A DNA stretch of 64,000 nucleotides from Spirochaetota bacterium (GTDB lineage Bacteria > Spirochaetota > Spirochaetia > Treponematales > Rectinemataceae). The notes under the pieces are model-generated. The model worked only from the letters and a program-made list of their open reading frames with translations, was not told where the DNA came from and did no database searches. The translations under genes were made by a program, and so were the position numbers. Shown here piece after piece: positions 17,890 through 26,009 of the stretch. Every line of letters starts with the position of its first letter. Positions within the stretch are counted from its first letter, which is position 1. The stretch spans positions 62,001-126,000 of the forward strand of contig JAJUJQ010000002.1 of NCBI GenBank assembly GCA_029265255.1, written 5' to 3'.

Positions 17890-17900
17890 TGGTAGTACCA
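17890..17900. promoter_or_regulatory. FadR/GntR-type operator TGGTAGTACCA
   Basis: An 11-bp perfect palindrome about its central G. It matches the TnGTnnnACnA pattern of FadR-subfamily operators. It sits in the 5' leader between the promoter and the dctP ribosome site, and the divergent gene encodes a FadR-subfamily regulator. A partial copy (TGGTACAGCCA, 17879-17889) abuts it on the left. Confidence 0.6.
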
Positions 17901-17919
17901 AAAAAAAGAGGAGGTTCCT

Positions 17920-18879
17920 ATGAAAAAATTGGTAACGCTGGTTCTTGCGTTCAGCGTGGTGCTTGCCCCCGTATTCGCCCTCGACATCAAGCTGGCTCAT
18001 GTGGTGAACGAGCAAGATTCGTTCCACCTCGCGGCGACCAAATTCAAGGAGCTGGTGGAGAAATACACGAACGGAGAAGTAAAGGTAACGATTTTCCCCA
18101 ATGCTGTGCTTGGCGATGAGCGCACGCTGCTTGAGCGTATGAAAATGGGCATCGTCGATGCCGGGGTCATCACCTCTGGCCCCTTCGTCAATTTTGTGCC
18201 AAGGTTCGGTATTGTCGATCTTCCTTTCCTGTTCAGGGATCCAGAACATGCCTACAAGGTACTCGATGGCCCGATTGGGGAACAGCTCTTTGCCGAGCTC
18301 GAGAGCCAGGGCTGGAAGGGCATTGCCTGGGCAGAGCGTGGATTCCGCAATCTCACCAACAACAAGAAGCCAGTGAACAAGCCAGAGGATATTGCCGGCC
18401 TAAAAATTCGGCTTATGCAGAACCCCATCTATGTCGATTCTTTCAAGGCACTGGGAGCGAATGCCGTACCTATGGCCTGGACTGAAGCCCTCACCGCGCT
18501 GCAGCAGCATACGATCGATGGTCAGGAAAACCCGCTCAATGTCATCGTGTCGTTCAAGCTGTATGAAAGTCAGAAATACCTTGCCATCACACGGCATGCC
18601 TATGCCCCGGCTCCCATCATCATGAGCATGATGACCTGGAAGAAGCTGACGCCGGCTCAGCAGGCCGCGGTGCTCAAGGCAGGGCGAGAGGCAGCGCAGT
18701 ATGAACGCGATTACAACAATCAGAATGAGGACGTATGGCTTAAAGAACTGGCTTCAAAGGGGATGATCATCACGAAGCCCGACCTTACGGCATTCCTTCA
18801 GGCGGTGAAACCGGTCTATGACCAGTATGCGGAAAAGTTTGGCAAGGATCTGGTCAACGCGATCCTGCAGACGAAGTAG
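17920..18879 (+). CDS. dctP: TRAP transporter substrate-binding protein DctP
   Basis: A 319-residue periplasmic binding protein with a signal peptide (MKKLVTLVLAF, cut near AFA). The DctP fold is recognised from KLAHVVNEQDSFHLAA, FPNAVLGDERTLLERMKMGIVDAG and the central GLKIRLMQNPIYVDSFKALGANAVPMAW block, which carries the conserved Arg that clamps the substrate carboxylate. First gene of a dctP-dctQ-dctM-ilvD operon. The substrate is likely a C4-C6 organic or sugar acid, inferred from the family and the dehydratase neighbour. Confidence 0.93.
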   Translation: MKKLVTLVLAFSVVLAPVFALDIKLAHVVNEQDSFHLAATKFKELVEKYTNGEVKVTIFPNAVLGDERTLLERMKMGIVDAGVITSGPFVNFVPRFGIVDLPFLFRDPEHAYKVLDGPIGEQLFAELESQGWKGIAWAERGFRNLTNNKKPVNKPEDIAGLKIRLMQNPIYVDSFKALGANAVPMAWTEALTALQQHTIDGQENPLNVIVSFKLYESQKYLAITRHAYAPAPIIMSMMTWKKLTPAQQAAVLKAGREAAQYERDYNNQNEDVWLKELASKGMIITKPDLTAFLQAVKPVYDQYAEKFGKDLVNAILQTK

Positions 18880-18894
18880 GCGAGGGAGCGTGGA

Positions 18895-19398
18895 ATGGCG
18901 ACACATGATGGCATGGGAACTGGCCCATCCCTCCTGCACCGCGTGAGTGACCGTGCCAATGCCATTACAGAAGGGGTGCTCTTTGCATCCCTTCTTGTGC
19001 TGGTGACGGTGACTTTTCTGCAGGTGGTGTTTCGATTCTTCTTTACCGCGCTCAGCTGGTCTGAGGAACTCTCGAGCTTTCTTCTGGTGTGGGTAAGTCT
19101 GCTGGGCACGGCGGTTGGTTTCAAGCGAGGGAGCCATATTGCGGTGACATTCATGGTCGAGAAGCTTTCGCCGGGCGCGCGCCGAGCCGTACAGACCTGT
19201 ATCGGACTGCTCGGGCTTGGGTTCTTTGCAATTGTCGTGTGGTATGGCGGTGTGCTGATGGGTACCGAGGCTTCTCAAGTGACACCCGCGATGGGGCTTT
19301 CCATGCGCTGGATCTATCTGATGTATCCTGTGAGCGGCGCTCTGATTATGCTGCATATCGCGGATTCGCTGGCGGAAGCCTGGCGGAAGGAGCGCTAG
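18895..19398 (+). CDS. dctQ: TRAP transporter small permease DctQ
   Basis: A 167-residue membrane protein with four transmembrane helices. FFFTALSWSEELSSFLLVWVSLLGTAVGFKRGSH is the DctQ signature segment. It is placed between dctP and dctM with 15 bp and 1 bp gaps. Confidence 0.92.
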   Translation: MATHDGMGTGPSLLHRVSDRANAITEGVLFASLLVLVTVTFLQVVFRFFFTALSWSEELSSFLLVWVSLLGTAVGFKRGSHIAVTFMVEKLSPGARRAVQTCIGLLGLGFFAIVVWYGGVLMGTEASQVTPAMGLSMRWIYLMYPVSGALIMLHIADSLAEAWRKER

Positions 19399-19399
19399 G

Positions 19400-20683
19400 A
19401 TGGGCTATGTACTCTTTGGTGCATTCTTTGCACTCATGCTGATCGGCGTGCCCATCGGACTGGCGATCGGGCTTGCGGCGCTGATAGTGTTCGCTGTCAT
19501 GGGAATTCCCTTGCAGATGGTGCCGCAGACCCTGCTTGAAGGAAACAATTCGTTCGCCCTGGTGGCAGTGCCATTCTTTGTGCTGGCAGGCGACATCCTC
19601 GCCAAGGGTGGAATTTCAGAGCGGATCGTCGCGTTTGCGGAAGCGGCGCTGGGACGGATCCGCGGCGGGCTGTCGGTGGTGGCGGTGTTGGCATCGATGT
19701 TCATCGCGGCAATTTCTGGTTCCGGCGCGGCGACAACGGCGGCAGTAGGTGCTTCTCTTCTTCCCGACATGAAGACGAAGCGCTACGATGTCGCTGAATC
19801 GGCAGCGCTCATCGCCGCGGGCGGTACCATCGGCGTGGTCATTCCGCCGAGTGTGCCCATGGTGCTCTATGCCGTCATTGCGGGTGAATCGGTAGCAAAG
19901 CTGTTTGTTGGCGGCTTCATTCCGGGCATTCTGATGGGCGTGGGGCTCATTGGATGGGCTACGTGGAAAGCAAAGCAGCGAGGATACCCGCGAGGAGAGC
20001 GGATGAGCCTCAGAGATGTAGGGAAAAAATTTCTGGCATCATTCTGGGGGCTGATGGCGCCAGTGGTCATACTCGGTGGCATTTTCAGCGGCATCTTTAC
20101 CCCGTCGGAAGCTGCTGCCGTGGCAGTCGTGTATTCGGTCATCGTAGCAGCATTCGTATATAAGTCATTGAATTTTAAAAAATTCTATCAGTTGGTGGTA
20201 GGAGCCGGCGTTACCTCGGCCCTCATTATGTTCATCATCGCAACGGCAAAGCTGTTCGGCTGGGGGCTGGCATTCTATCAGATTCCCCAGGCGGTTGCCT
20301 CGGCAATGCTGAGCCTGACAGGCAATGTGCCGGAGCTCGTGTATTTCATGATTGGCGTTATCGTGCTGCTGGCTGGCATGTTCATGGAAACAGCCTCGGC
20401 GTTGATCATTCTGACGCCGATTTTCATCCCAGCAGTCATGGGTGTAGGCGGCAATCTGGTTCATTTCGGCGTGGTGCTGGTCGTGGGGCTGGCCATTGGT
20501 ATGGCGACGCCGCCAGTCGCGATCGACATCTATGTGGCATCAGCCATTACTGGGCTTTCCATGGGCAAGATTGCTCGACCGATCATACCGATGGTTTTTA
20601 TCCTCACGCTCGTGTTCTTCATCGCCATGTATGTACCGGGCATTGTACTCGCGCTGCCACGGCTGGTAATGGGGAATGTCTAG
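19400..20683 (+). CDS. dctM: TRAP transporter large permease DctM
   Basis: A 427-residue membrane protein with about 12 helices. [52 protein letters not shown] and [14 protein letters not shown] are DctM hallmarks, as is the re-entrant hairpin motif [13 protein letters not shown]. It drives Na+-coupled uptake with DctQ. ilvD follows after 17 bp. Confidence 0.94.
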   Translation: MGYVLFGAFFALMLIGVPIGLAIGLAALIVFAVMGIPLQMVPQTLLEGNNSFALVAVPFFVLAGDILAKGGISERIVAFAEAALGRIRGGLSVVAVLASMFIAAISGSGAATTAAVGASLLPDMKTKRYDVAESAALIAAGGTIGVVIPPSVPMVLYAVIAGESVAKLFVGGFIPGILMGVGLIGWATWKAKQRGYPRGERMSLRDVGKKFLASFWGLMAPVVILGGIFSGIFTPSEAAAVAVVYSVIVAAFVYKSLNFKKFYQLVVGAGVTSALIMFIIATAKLFGWGLAFYQIPQAVASAMLSLTGNVPELVYFMIGVIVLLAGMFMETASALIILTPIFIPAVMGVGGNLVHFGVVLVVGLAIGMATPPVAIDIYVASAITGLSMGKIARPIIPMVFILTLVFFIAMYVPGIVLALPRLVMGNV

Positions 20684-20700
20684 GGAAAAGGAAGAAGCAG

Positions 20701-22359
20701 ATGAAAAGCGATCAGGCAAAGAAGGGTGTGAGTAGAGCTCCTCACCGTTCATTGATGAAGGCAAATGGATTCTCGGACTGGGAGATCGAGCGGCCATGGA
20801 TTGGTGTGGCCAATGCCTATAACCAGATTATTCCTGGACACACGCACTTGCGGCGAATTACAGAGGCAGTAAAGGCTGGAGTCTATGCGGCAGGAGGGCT
20901 GCCCATCGAATTTCCCACGATTGGCGTATGCGATGGCATCGCGATGAATCACATCGGGATGAAATTCTCGCTTCCCTCCCGGGAACTCATCATGGACTCC
21001 ATCGAGATCATGGCAAAAGGGCATGCCTTCGACGCACTTGTGCTGGTAACGAACTGCGACAAGATCATACCGGGCATGGCAATGGCAGCTGCGCGGCTCA
21101 ACATTCCAGCGCTCGTGGTGTCCGGAGGTCCCATGCTCGCTGGGCGCTACCGCGAACGCGATATCGATCTTTCTACTGTCTTTGAGGCAGTGGGCAGGCA
21201 CGCCGCTGGGGCGCTCAGTATAGAAGAACTTGCGGAACTCGAGGATGTCGCCTGCCCTGGCTGCGGTTCCTGTGCCGGCATGTTCACGGCCAATACTATG
21301 AACTGCATGATGGAGGCGCTTGGACTGGCGCTGCCGGGGAACGGTACCATTCCGGCGGTCTATGCCGCCAGGGAACGCCTGGCAAAGGATGCGGGGCGTG
21401 CCATCATGGCATTGCTCGAACGCGACATCAAGCCAAGGGATATCCTGACACGCAAGGCATTCGAGAATGCGGTGGCGGTGGATCTAGCGCTGGGCGGTTC
21501 GACGAACACCACGCTGCATTTGCCGGCAATTGCCCACGCGGCTGGCGTGGACTTCCCCCTCGATCTTTTCAATGACATCGGCGAGCGTGTGCCGCACTTG
21601 TGCAGCCTTTCTCCCGGGGGGCCGTATCACATCCAAGACCTGTACGCTGCTGGCGGGGTGCAGGCAGTAATGGCGCGGCTGGCAGGTGGAGGACTGATCC
21701 ACGAAGATGCGCTCTCGGTGACTGGCAGGACGGTAGGTGAGAATCTGCAGCATGTCAGGGTGCGTGATGATGAGGTGATACGCCCGCTCGACAGACCCTA
21801 TCATGCGATGGGTGGGCTGGCGATCCTGCATGGCTCCCTGGCGCCGGAGGGGTCGGTCGTCAAGCAGGCTGCAGTCGCACCGGAGATGCTGGTTCATACG
21901 GGCCCCGCCCGCGTGTTCAACAGTGAGGAAGAAGCCTACGCGGCCATTATGGATCAGAAAATCCGTGATGGCGATGTGGTGGTCATTCGCTACGAGGGGC
22001 CGAAAGGCGGACCGGGCATGCGTGAGATGCTTTCGCCGACCGCCGCACTGGCTGGTCTGGGTAAAGACAAGACCGTGGCTCTGCTAACCGATGGCCGTTT
22101 CTCTGGAGCGACCCGTGGGGCGGCGGTGGGCCATGTCTCTCCCGAGGCCGCGGCTGGCGGGCCCATTGCGCTGGTGCAGGAAGGTGATATGATTCGTATT
22201 GATATTCCTGCCAAGAGAATCGATCTCCTGGTCGACGAGGCCGAGCTCGCAAAGAGAAAAGCTGCCTGGAAGCCCTGGGTCCAGCCGGTTGAGAGCGAGT
22301 TCCTTGGTCGCTACCGCCGTGTGGTGACCTCTGGGGCGAGAGGGGCAGTGCTGGAGTAA
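20701..22359 (+). CDS. ilvD: IlvD/Edd-family dehydratase (dihydroxy-acid dehydratase type)
   Basis: A 552-residue Fe-S dehydratase. Conserved cysteines are seen at C119 (TNCDKI) and C191 ([11 protein letters not shown]), with GVCDGIAM at 75-82 and the C-terminal [13 protein letters not shown] motif. Where [2Fe-2S] plant-type enzymes carry a cysteine, this protein reads IIPGHTHL, like the E. coli IlvD, so an oxygen-labile [4Fe-4S] cluster is likely. The family makes 2-keto acids from 2,3-dihydroxy acids in valine/isoleucine synthesis or from sugar acids. Its place behind a TRAP transporter and GntR regulator, without other ilv genes, makes a sugar-acid or catabolic role plausible. Confidence 0.87.
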   Translation: MKSDQAKKGVSRAPHRSLMKANGFSDWEIERPWIGVANAYNQIIPGHTHLRRITEAVKAGVYAAGGLPIEFPTIGVCDGIAMNHIGMKFSLPSRELIMDSIEIMAKGHAFDALVLVTNCDKIIPGMAMAAARLNIPALVVSGGPMLAGRYRERDIDLSTVFEAVGRHAAGALSIEELAELEDVACPGCGSCAGMFTANTMNCMMEALGLALPGNGTIPAVYAARERLAKDAGRAIMALLERDIKPRDILTRKAFENAVAVDLALGGSTNTTLHLPAIAHAAGVDFPLDLFNDIGERVPHLCSLSPGGPYHIQDLYAAGGVQAVMARLAGGGLIHEDALSVTGRTVGENLQHVRVRDDEVIRPLDRPYHAMGGLAILHGSLAPEGSVVKQAAVAPEMLVHTGPARVFNSEEEAYAAIMDQKIRDGDVVVIRYEGPKGGPGMREMLSPTAALAGLGKDKTVALLTDGRFSGATRGAAVGHVSPEAAAGGPIALVQEGDMIRIDIPAKRIDLLVDEAELAKRKAAWKPWVQPVESEFLGRYRRVVTSGARGAVLE

Positions 22360-22379
22360 CGCAGGTTGCAGAACCATCA

Positions 22380-22567
22380 GGAGGAGCTCCCTGGAACCTC
22401 GGTTCCGATGATGCAGGAGGGCATCAGTGGAAGCGGGTTGCAGGGGCTCCTCCATTTTATATACAGGTACAGGGTGCATGTGAACCTGCATGAGGAGCAA
22501 GGGGCCGGAGGCTGCTGCATGCGCTCCATTCGTGTACAATCAACGGTACAGGAGGGGATCCTCCTGT
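22380..22567 (+). other. Structured leader between ilvD and pfk
   Basis: The 239-bp gap holds nested inverted repeats. GGAGGAGCTCCCTG (22380-22393) pairs with CAGGGGCTCCTCC (22441-22453) with one bulge, enclosing a small hairpin GGAACC/GGTTCC; the right arm is followed by ATTTTATAT. Further on, ACAGGAGG (22548-22555) pairs perfectly with CCTCCTGT (22560-22567), hiding an AGGAGG sequence. The first may end the ilvD transcript. TACAAT at 22535-22540 could be a -10 element, without a good -35. No riboswitch class is recognised. Confidence 0.5.
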
Positions 22568-22598
22568 GTGGACACCACCATGACATGGAGAAGCAGTC

Positions 22599-23915
22599 AT
22601 GCCTGATTTCAGCATTGAGACACTTGGCAGATGTTCCATCGATTCGCCTTTGAAGCTTTCGGTCGCGCGAGGGAAAGGCGAACCGGTTTTTGTGGAGGAT
22701 GACCGGTATATCTGCTACAAGATCGAAGCGAACCCAGGGTCACGGCCTCCTGTCGGAAGGGAAAACCTGCTGGAATTGGCAGGGCCACGCCGCACGATCT
22801 ATTTCAGCCCGGCACATGTGCATGCAGGCATTGTGACCTGCGGAGGTCTGTGCCCCGGCCTGAATGATGTGATCCGGTCAATCGTCCGTAGCCTCTGGCA
22901 TCTGTATGGAGTACGGCGGATTTCCGGCATCCGGTATGGTTACAAGGGACTGATTCCGGAGTATGGGCTTGATGTAGTTCCTCTCAATCCGGATGTGGTG
23001 GATGACATCCACAAGATTGGTGGCACGATGCTTGGTACCTCGAGGGGTGGAGGCACAAGGACGTCCGAGATCGTTGATACGATCGAACAGCTGAATCTGA
23101 ACATGCTCTTTGCCATCGGCGGTGACGGGACGCAGAAGGGAGCGCTCGCCATCGCAGAGGAAATTGAGCGGCGAGGCTTGAAGATTGCGGTGGTAGGTAT
23201 CCCGAAAACCATCGACAATGATATCGAATTCGTAGAAAAAACCTTCGGCTTCGATACGGCAGTGGTCAAGGCTTCCGAAGCGGTGGCTGCTGCGCATATG
23301 GAAGCGCATTCCCAGCGCAATGGTGTAGGCCTGGTGAAGCTGATGGGACGTGACTCTGGATTCATCGCGGTGCATACGGTGCTGGCAGTGCATGAAGCCA
23401 ACTTTGTACTGATTCCCGAGGTGCCGTTCGATCTTGAAGGTCCCGGAGGATTGCTGGAGCTGCTAGAGAAGCGGCTTTCGCGACGCGGCCATGCGGTGAT
23501 CGTTGTTGCGGAAGGTGCGGGTCAGCATTTCTTCCAGCATGAGACGACCTATGATGCGTCGGGGAACCGGAAGCTGGGCGATATCGGCCTATTTCTCAAA
23601 GACAGAATTGAACACTGGTTTCAGGAGCGAAACATTGAGGTCAATCTCAAGTATATTGACCCGAGCTACATGATTCGATCTGCCATCGCGGAGCCCATAG
23701 ACTCGATGTACTGCGAACGGCTGGGGAACAACGCGGTCCATGCGGCAATGGCAGGCAAGACAAAACTCATCATAGGACTGGTCAACAATACCTTTGTCCA
23801 TATTCCCATCAGAACGGCGACCATGAGTCGCAAGAAAGTCGATCCCGAGGGCAGTCTCTGGCGTGATGCCATCGAGGCGACCCAGCAGCCGGCGATGATG
23901 GTCAATCCGCGCTGA
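22599..23915 (+). CDS. 6-phosphofructokinase, ATP-type enzyme of the PPi-PFK-like clade
   Basis: A 438-residue phosphofructokinase. [14 protein letters not shown] is the N-terminal glycine-rich motif, GGDGTQKGA lies at 174-182 and [10 protein letters not shown] at 202-211. The Gly after GGD is the ATP-specific residue (PPi enzymes have Asp), while the Lys of PKTIDND is the PPi-like residue. This mix is known from the long ATP-PFKs of plants, trypanosomes and spirochaetes, so ATP as donor is likely but needs assay. [14 protein letters not shown] is the substrate loop. It is preceded by a structured leader and a GGAG ribosome site. Confidence 0.88.
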   Translation: MPDFSIETLGRCSIDSPLKLSVARGKGEPVFVEDDRYICYKIEANPGSRPPVGRENLLELAGPRRTIYFSPAHVHAGIVTCGGLCPGLNDVIRSIVRSLWHLYGVRRISGIRYGYKGLIPEYGLDVVPLNPDVVDDIHKIGGTMLGTSRGGGTRTSEIVDTIEQLNLNMLFAIGGDGTQKGALAIAEEIERRGLKIAVVGIPKTIDNDIEFVEKTFGFDTAVVKASEAVAAAHMEAHSQRNGVGLVKLMGRDSGFIAVHTVLAVHEANFVLIPEVPFDLEGPGGLLELLEKRLSRRGHAVIVVAEGAGQHFFQHETTYDASGNRKLGDIGLFLKDRIEHWFQERNIEVNLKYIDPSYMIRSAIAEPIDSMYCERLGNNAVHAAMAGKTKLIIGLVNNTFVHIPIRTATMSRKKVDPEGSLWRDAIEATQQPAMMVNPR

Positions 23916-23971
23916 GTAGAGGCAGAATCGGGGCGGCCTCTTGCCCTGGCGCAAAAGGTATCGATTCGCTC

Positions 23972-24000
23972 TTGATTACTATACATTTGTGTAGTATATC
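23972..24000 (+). promoter_or_regulatory. Promoter of the DUF72-imuB-dnaE2 cassette
   Basis: TTGATT at 23972-23977, a 17-bp spacer, TATATC at 23995-24000. The ATG starts 7 nt after the -10 and there is no Shine-Dalgarno sequence, so the transcript may be leaderless. Confidence 0.6.
23977..23996. promoter_or_regulatory. 20-bp palindrome covering the cassette promoter (candidate SOS-type operator)
   Basis: TACTATACATTTGTGTAGTA: arms of 9 bp match at 8 of 9 positions around a 2-bp centre. It fills the spacer between -35 and -10 and touches both, the ideal place for a repressor. It does not match the E. coli, Bacillus or Leptospira LexA boxes as I know them, so the regulator is open. Confidence 0.6.
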
Positions 24001-24006
24001 TCCAGT

Positions 24007-24804
24007 ATGAATGTCGAGGCGGCGTGCGCCGGCGGCTGGCCGGGAATTCTTTTCCGCTCAGAAGAAGCGACCGGCGCTGCGGTGTCCTGTGTCCTAGGGG
24101 AGGAAGGCGCGGCACAGGAGGCCTTATGCGTGCGTCTACCACACTGGATGCGCTATGCTCCCGAAGAAGCGAAAGGGAGCCTCTGGCAGACGGCGGGGGC
24201 CTTTGCCGCGTTTCGGCGCAGAGTCGAGCCGGCGGTACAGTCGGGACGCATTGCATTGTTTCTTATCGAATTTCCTTCTTCTTATTCCTATACGGTGGCA
24301 GGGCGCCTCTGGCTGGATCGGGTTGTGAGTGAACTGAAGGGACTGCCGCTCGTGGTGGGGTTCTGGTCGCCGGAATGGTATACGGCGCGCGTGGTGGAAG
24401 GGCTCAAGCAGCGCGATGTGGCGCTCTGCCTCTACGATCTGCCGCGAGGGGGCGGAGATGCACGCCCGCTTCCTCCTTTGGTGGAAGTGCTCACCTCATC
24501 CAGGCTGTACCTTCGGCTCATGGGGCGCAATCCGGCGCTGTGCAAGGTGGGAGAAGACGCGCATGCTCGCGACTATCTTTATACAAGAAAAGAGCTTATG
24601 CGCATACTGCAGCAGGCGCTCCTTATTGCCGGAAATGCCGGCCTCTGTGGCATTGTGTGTGCCAATGGCAGGGGAGCCGCGCTGAATGCCACCATGCTCG
24701 GCGAACTGGCTGCGGCAGCCCGCGGTACACGGCCAGGTTGGGCAGAGGCGCGGAAGCTTGTCGAAATGGGCTGGGCTGCCTTTCTGAGAGGGGGCGGCAC
24801 ATGA
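24007..24804 (+). CDS. DUF72-family protein in the imuA position
   Basis: A 265-residue protein whose second half reads as DUF72, a TIM-barrel-like family of unknown function. LFLIEFPSSY, GLPLVVGFWSPEWY, VALCLYDLPR, YLRLMGRNP, YLYTRKEL and a final GRGAALNATML block line up with the usual DUF72 motifs. The canonical N-terminal GxSGWxYxxW region is not recognisable, so the start of the barrel is divergent. It overlaps the ImuB-like gene by 4 bp. In most bacteria the first gene of this cassette encodes the RecA-like ImuA, and this protein has no Walker motif. A DNA-related role is suggested by context only. Confidence 0.7.
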   Translation: MNVEAACAGGWPGILFRSEEATGAAVSCVLGEEGAAQEALCVRLPHWMRYAPEEAKGSLWQTAGAFAAFRRRVEPAVQSGRIALFLIEFPSSYSYTVAGRLWLDRVVSELKGLPLVVGFWSPEWYTARVVEGLKQRDVALCLYDLPRGGGDARPLPPLVEVLTSSRLYLRLMGRNPALCKVGEDAHARDYLYTRKELMRILQQALLIAGNAGLCGIVCANGRGAALNATMLGELAAAARGTRPGWAEARKLVEMGWAAFLRGGGT

Positions 24805-26009
24805 GCTCCGGCAGCATCATCCATGTCAATATGATCGGCCTCATGGCTGCAGTTGAGGAGCGGCTCGACCGGAGCCTGCGCGGCAGGCCCTTCGTGGTAG
24901 CCAGGCCGGATGTCCCCCGCGCAGTCGTGCTCGACCTTTCGCCGGAAGCATATCGACAGGGAGTGCGGCGTGGCATGCTGCTGGAAGCTGCCCGCGCGGT
25001 CGTGCGCGATGTGCGGATCTGCGTGCCACAGCCACTGCTCTATGAAAAGGCCGATCGGATGCTCCAGAAAGTGGCGCTCGGCTTTACTCCCTTGGTAGAG
25101 CGCGCGGGCAGGGGGCACCTCTTTCTCGATGTGCAGGGAACCGGCCGCCTGTTCGGCCCTCCGGAAGATGCGGCCCGCACGCTGCTCGGTGACATCGCGG
25201 ACCAACTGGGGATTGTTCCTACCGTCGCTCTTGCATCGACCAAGACTGCCGCCAAGGTGGCAAGCCGCGTGTTTCGCCCTTTCGGCTTTGCCCCGCTCAC
25301 GGTACATGACGAGTACGCCCTGATCGCCCGTCAGCCGGTCGAGCTGCTCCCCGGGGTGGGTGTCAAGCTCCTGCCGCGTCTCCTCGCCCTCGATATCGCC
25401 GAAATCGGCAAACTTGCAGCGCTTTCGGCCGAAGAGGCGCGGGCCATAAGTGTACGCGGACCGGAGCTTGTGCTGCGCGCCCGCTGCGTCGACGATTCGC
25501 CGGTCGACCCCGAACCTCCTGCGCGCCGCCGCCGTTCAGGCATGGTCGTGCTGGAGCCTGATTCGGCCGATCCGGGCTTGCTCGAGTGGCGGACAGCCGA
25601 ACTCGCTCTGGAACTCGGGTTCGCCATGCGCAAGGATGGGCTGGGCGCGCGGAGCGTGTCGGTACGGTTGATCTTTACCGACGGGCTTACAATGGAAAAA
25701 CGTATCAGGGCAAGGATGGGGGCGCTGTTCGTGTCGGACGCGCAACTGGGAACGGCAGTACGCCGGGCCATGCGGGAGGCATGGGCGCGTCGGGTGAGAG
25801 TGCGTAGCATTCAGGTTGTACTGGAGGATTTCGAGCCGGCTGGGCCGGAACTCGATCTGTTCGAGCCAGGGGATATGCGGATTCAGGGGGCCCTGGACCG
25901 GGTGAGGGGAAAATATGGACAGTCGGCCATTCTGCCGGGGACGGCGTTTCTGTACCGGCGAAGGGATGCTTCAGCGCTGGCCGGTATAGCAGGGGCAGGC
26001 GTATGCTGA
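24801..26009 (+). CDS. ImuB-like Y-family DNA polymerase, catalytically degenerate
   Basis: A 402-residue protein with the Y-family layout: palm/fingers, a helix-hairpin-helix (LLPGVGVKLLPRLLALDI), a little-finger domain and the end LDRVRGKYGQSAI. The metal-binding residues are lost. The usual HVDMDAF reads HVNMIGL (Asp to Asn10 and Ile12), and the usual SLDEAYLD reads GRGHLFLD (Asp-Glu to Gly105-His106). ELDLF at 350-354 resembles a sliding-clamp binding motif. Loss of catalytic acids with retention of a clamp motif is the hallmark of ImuB, an adaptor for the DnaE2 polymerase. It overlaps both neighbours (4 and 7 bp). Confidence 0.85.
   Translation: MSSGSIIHVNMIGLMAAVEERLDRSLRGRPFVVARPDVPRAVVLDLSPEAYRQGVRRGMLLEAARAVVRDVRICVPQPLLYEKADRMLQKVALGFTPLVERAGRGHLFLDVQGTGRLFGPPEDAARTLLGDIADQLGIVPTVALASTKTAAKVASRVFRPFGFAPLTVHDEYALIARQPVELLPGVGVKLLPRLLALDIAEIGKLAALSAEEARAISVRGPELVLRARCVDDSPVDPEPPARRRRSGMVVLEPDSADPGLLEWRTAELALELGFAMRKDGLGARSVSVRLIFTDGLTMEKRIRARMGALFVSDAQLGTAVRRAMREAWARRVRVRSIQVVLEDFEPAGPELDLFEPGDMRIQGALDRVRGKYGQSAILPGTAFLYRRRDASALAGIAGAGVC

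Noticed and set aside
22360..22598. T-box leader before phosphofructokinase
   Set aside because: The conserved T-box sequence (AGGGTGGNACCGCG) is absent, and the downstream gene is not a synthetase or amino acid gene.
24375..24800. Long in-frame upstream extension of the ImuB-like gene (to 544 codons)
   Set aside because: The extension lies inside the DUF72 gene in another frame. The family N-terminus begins at the ATG at 24801, which overlaps the DUF72 stop by 4 bp.
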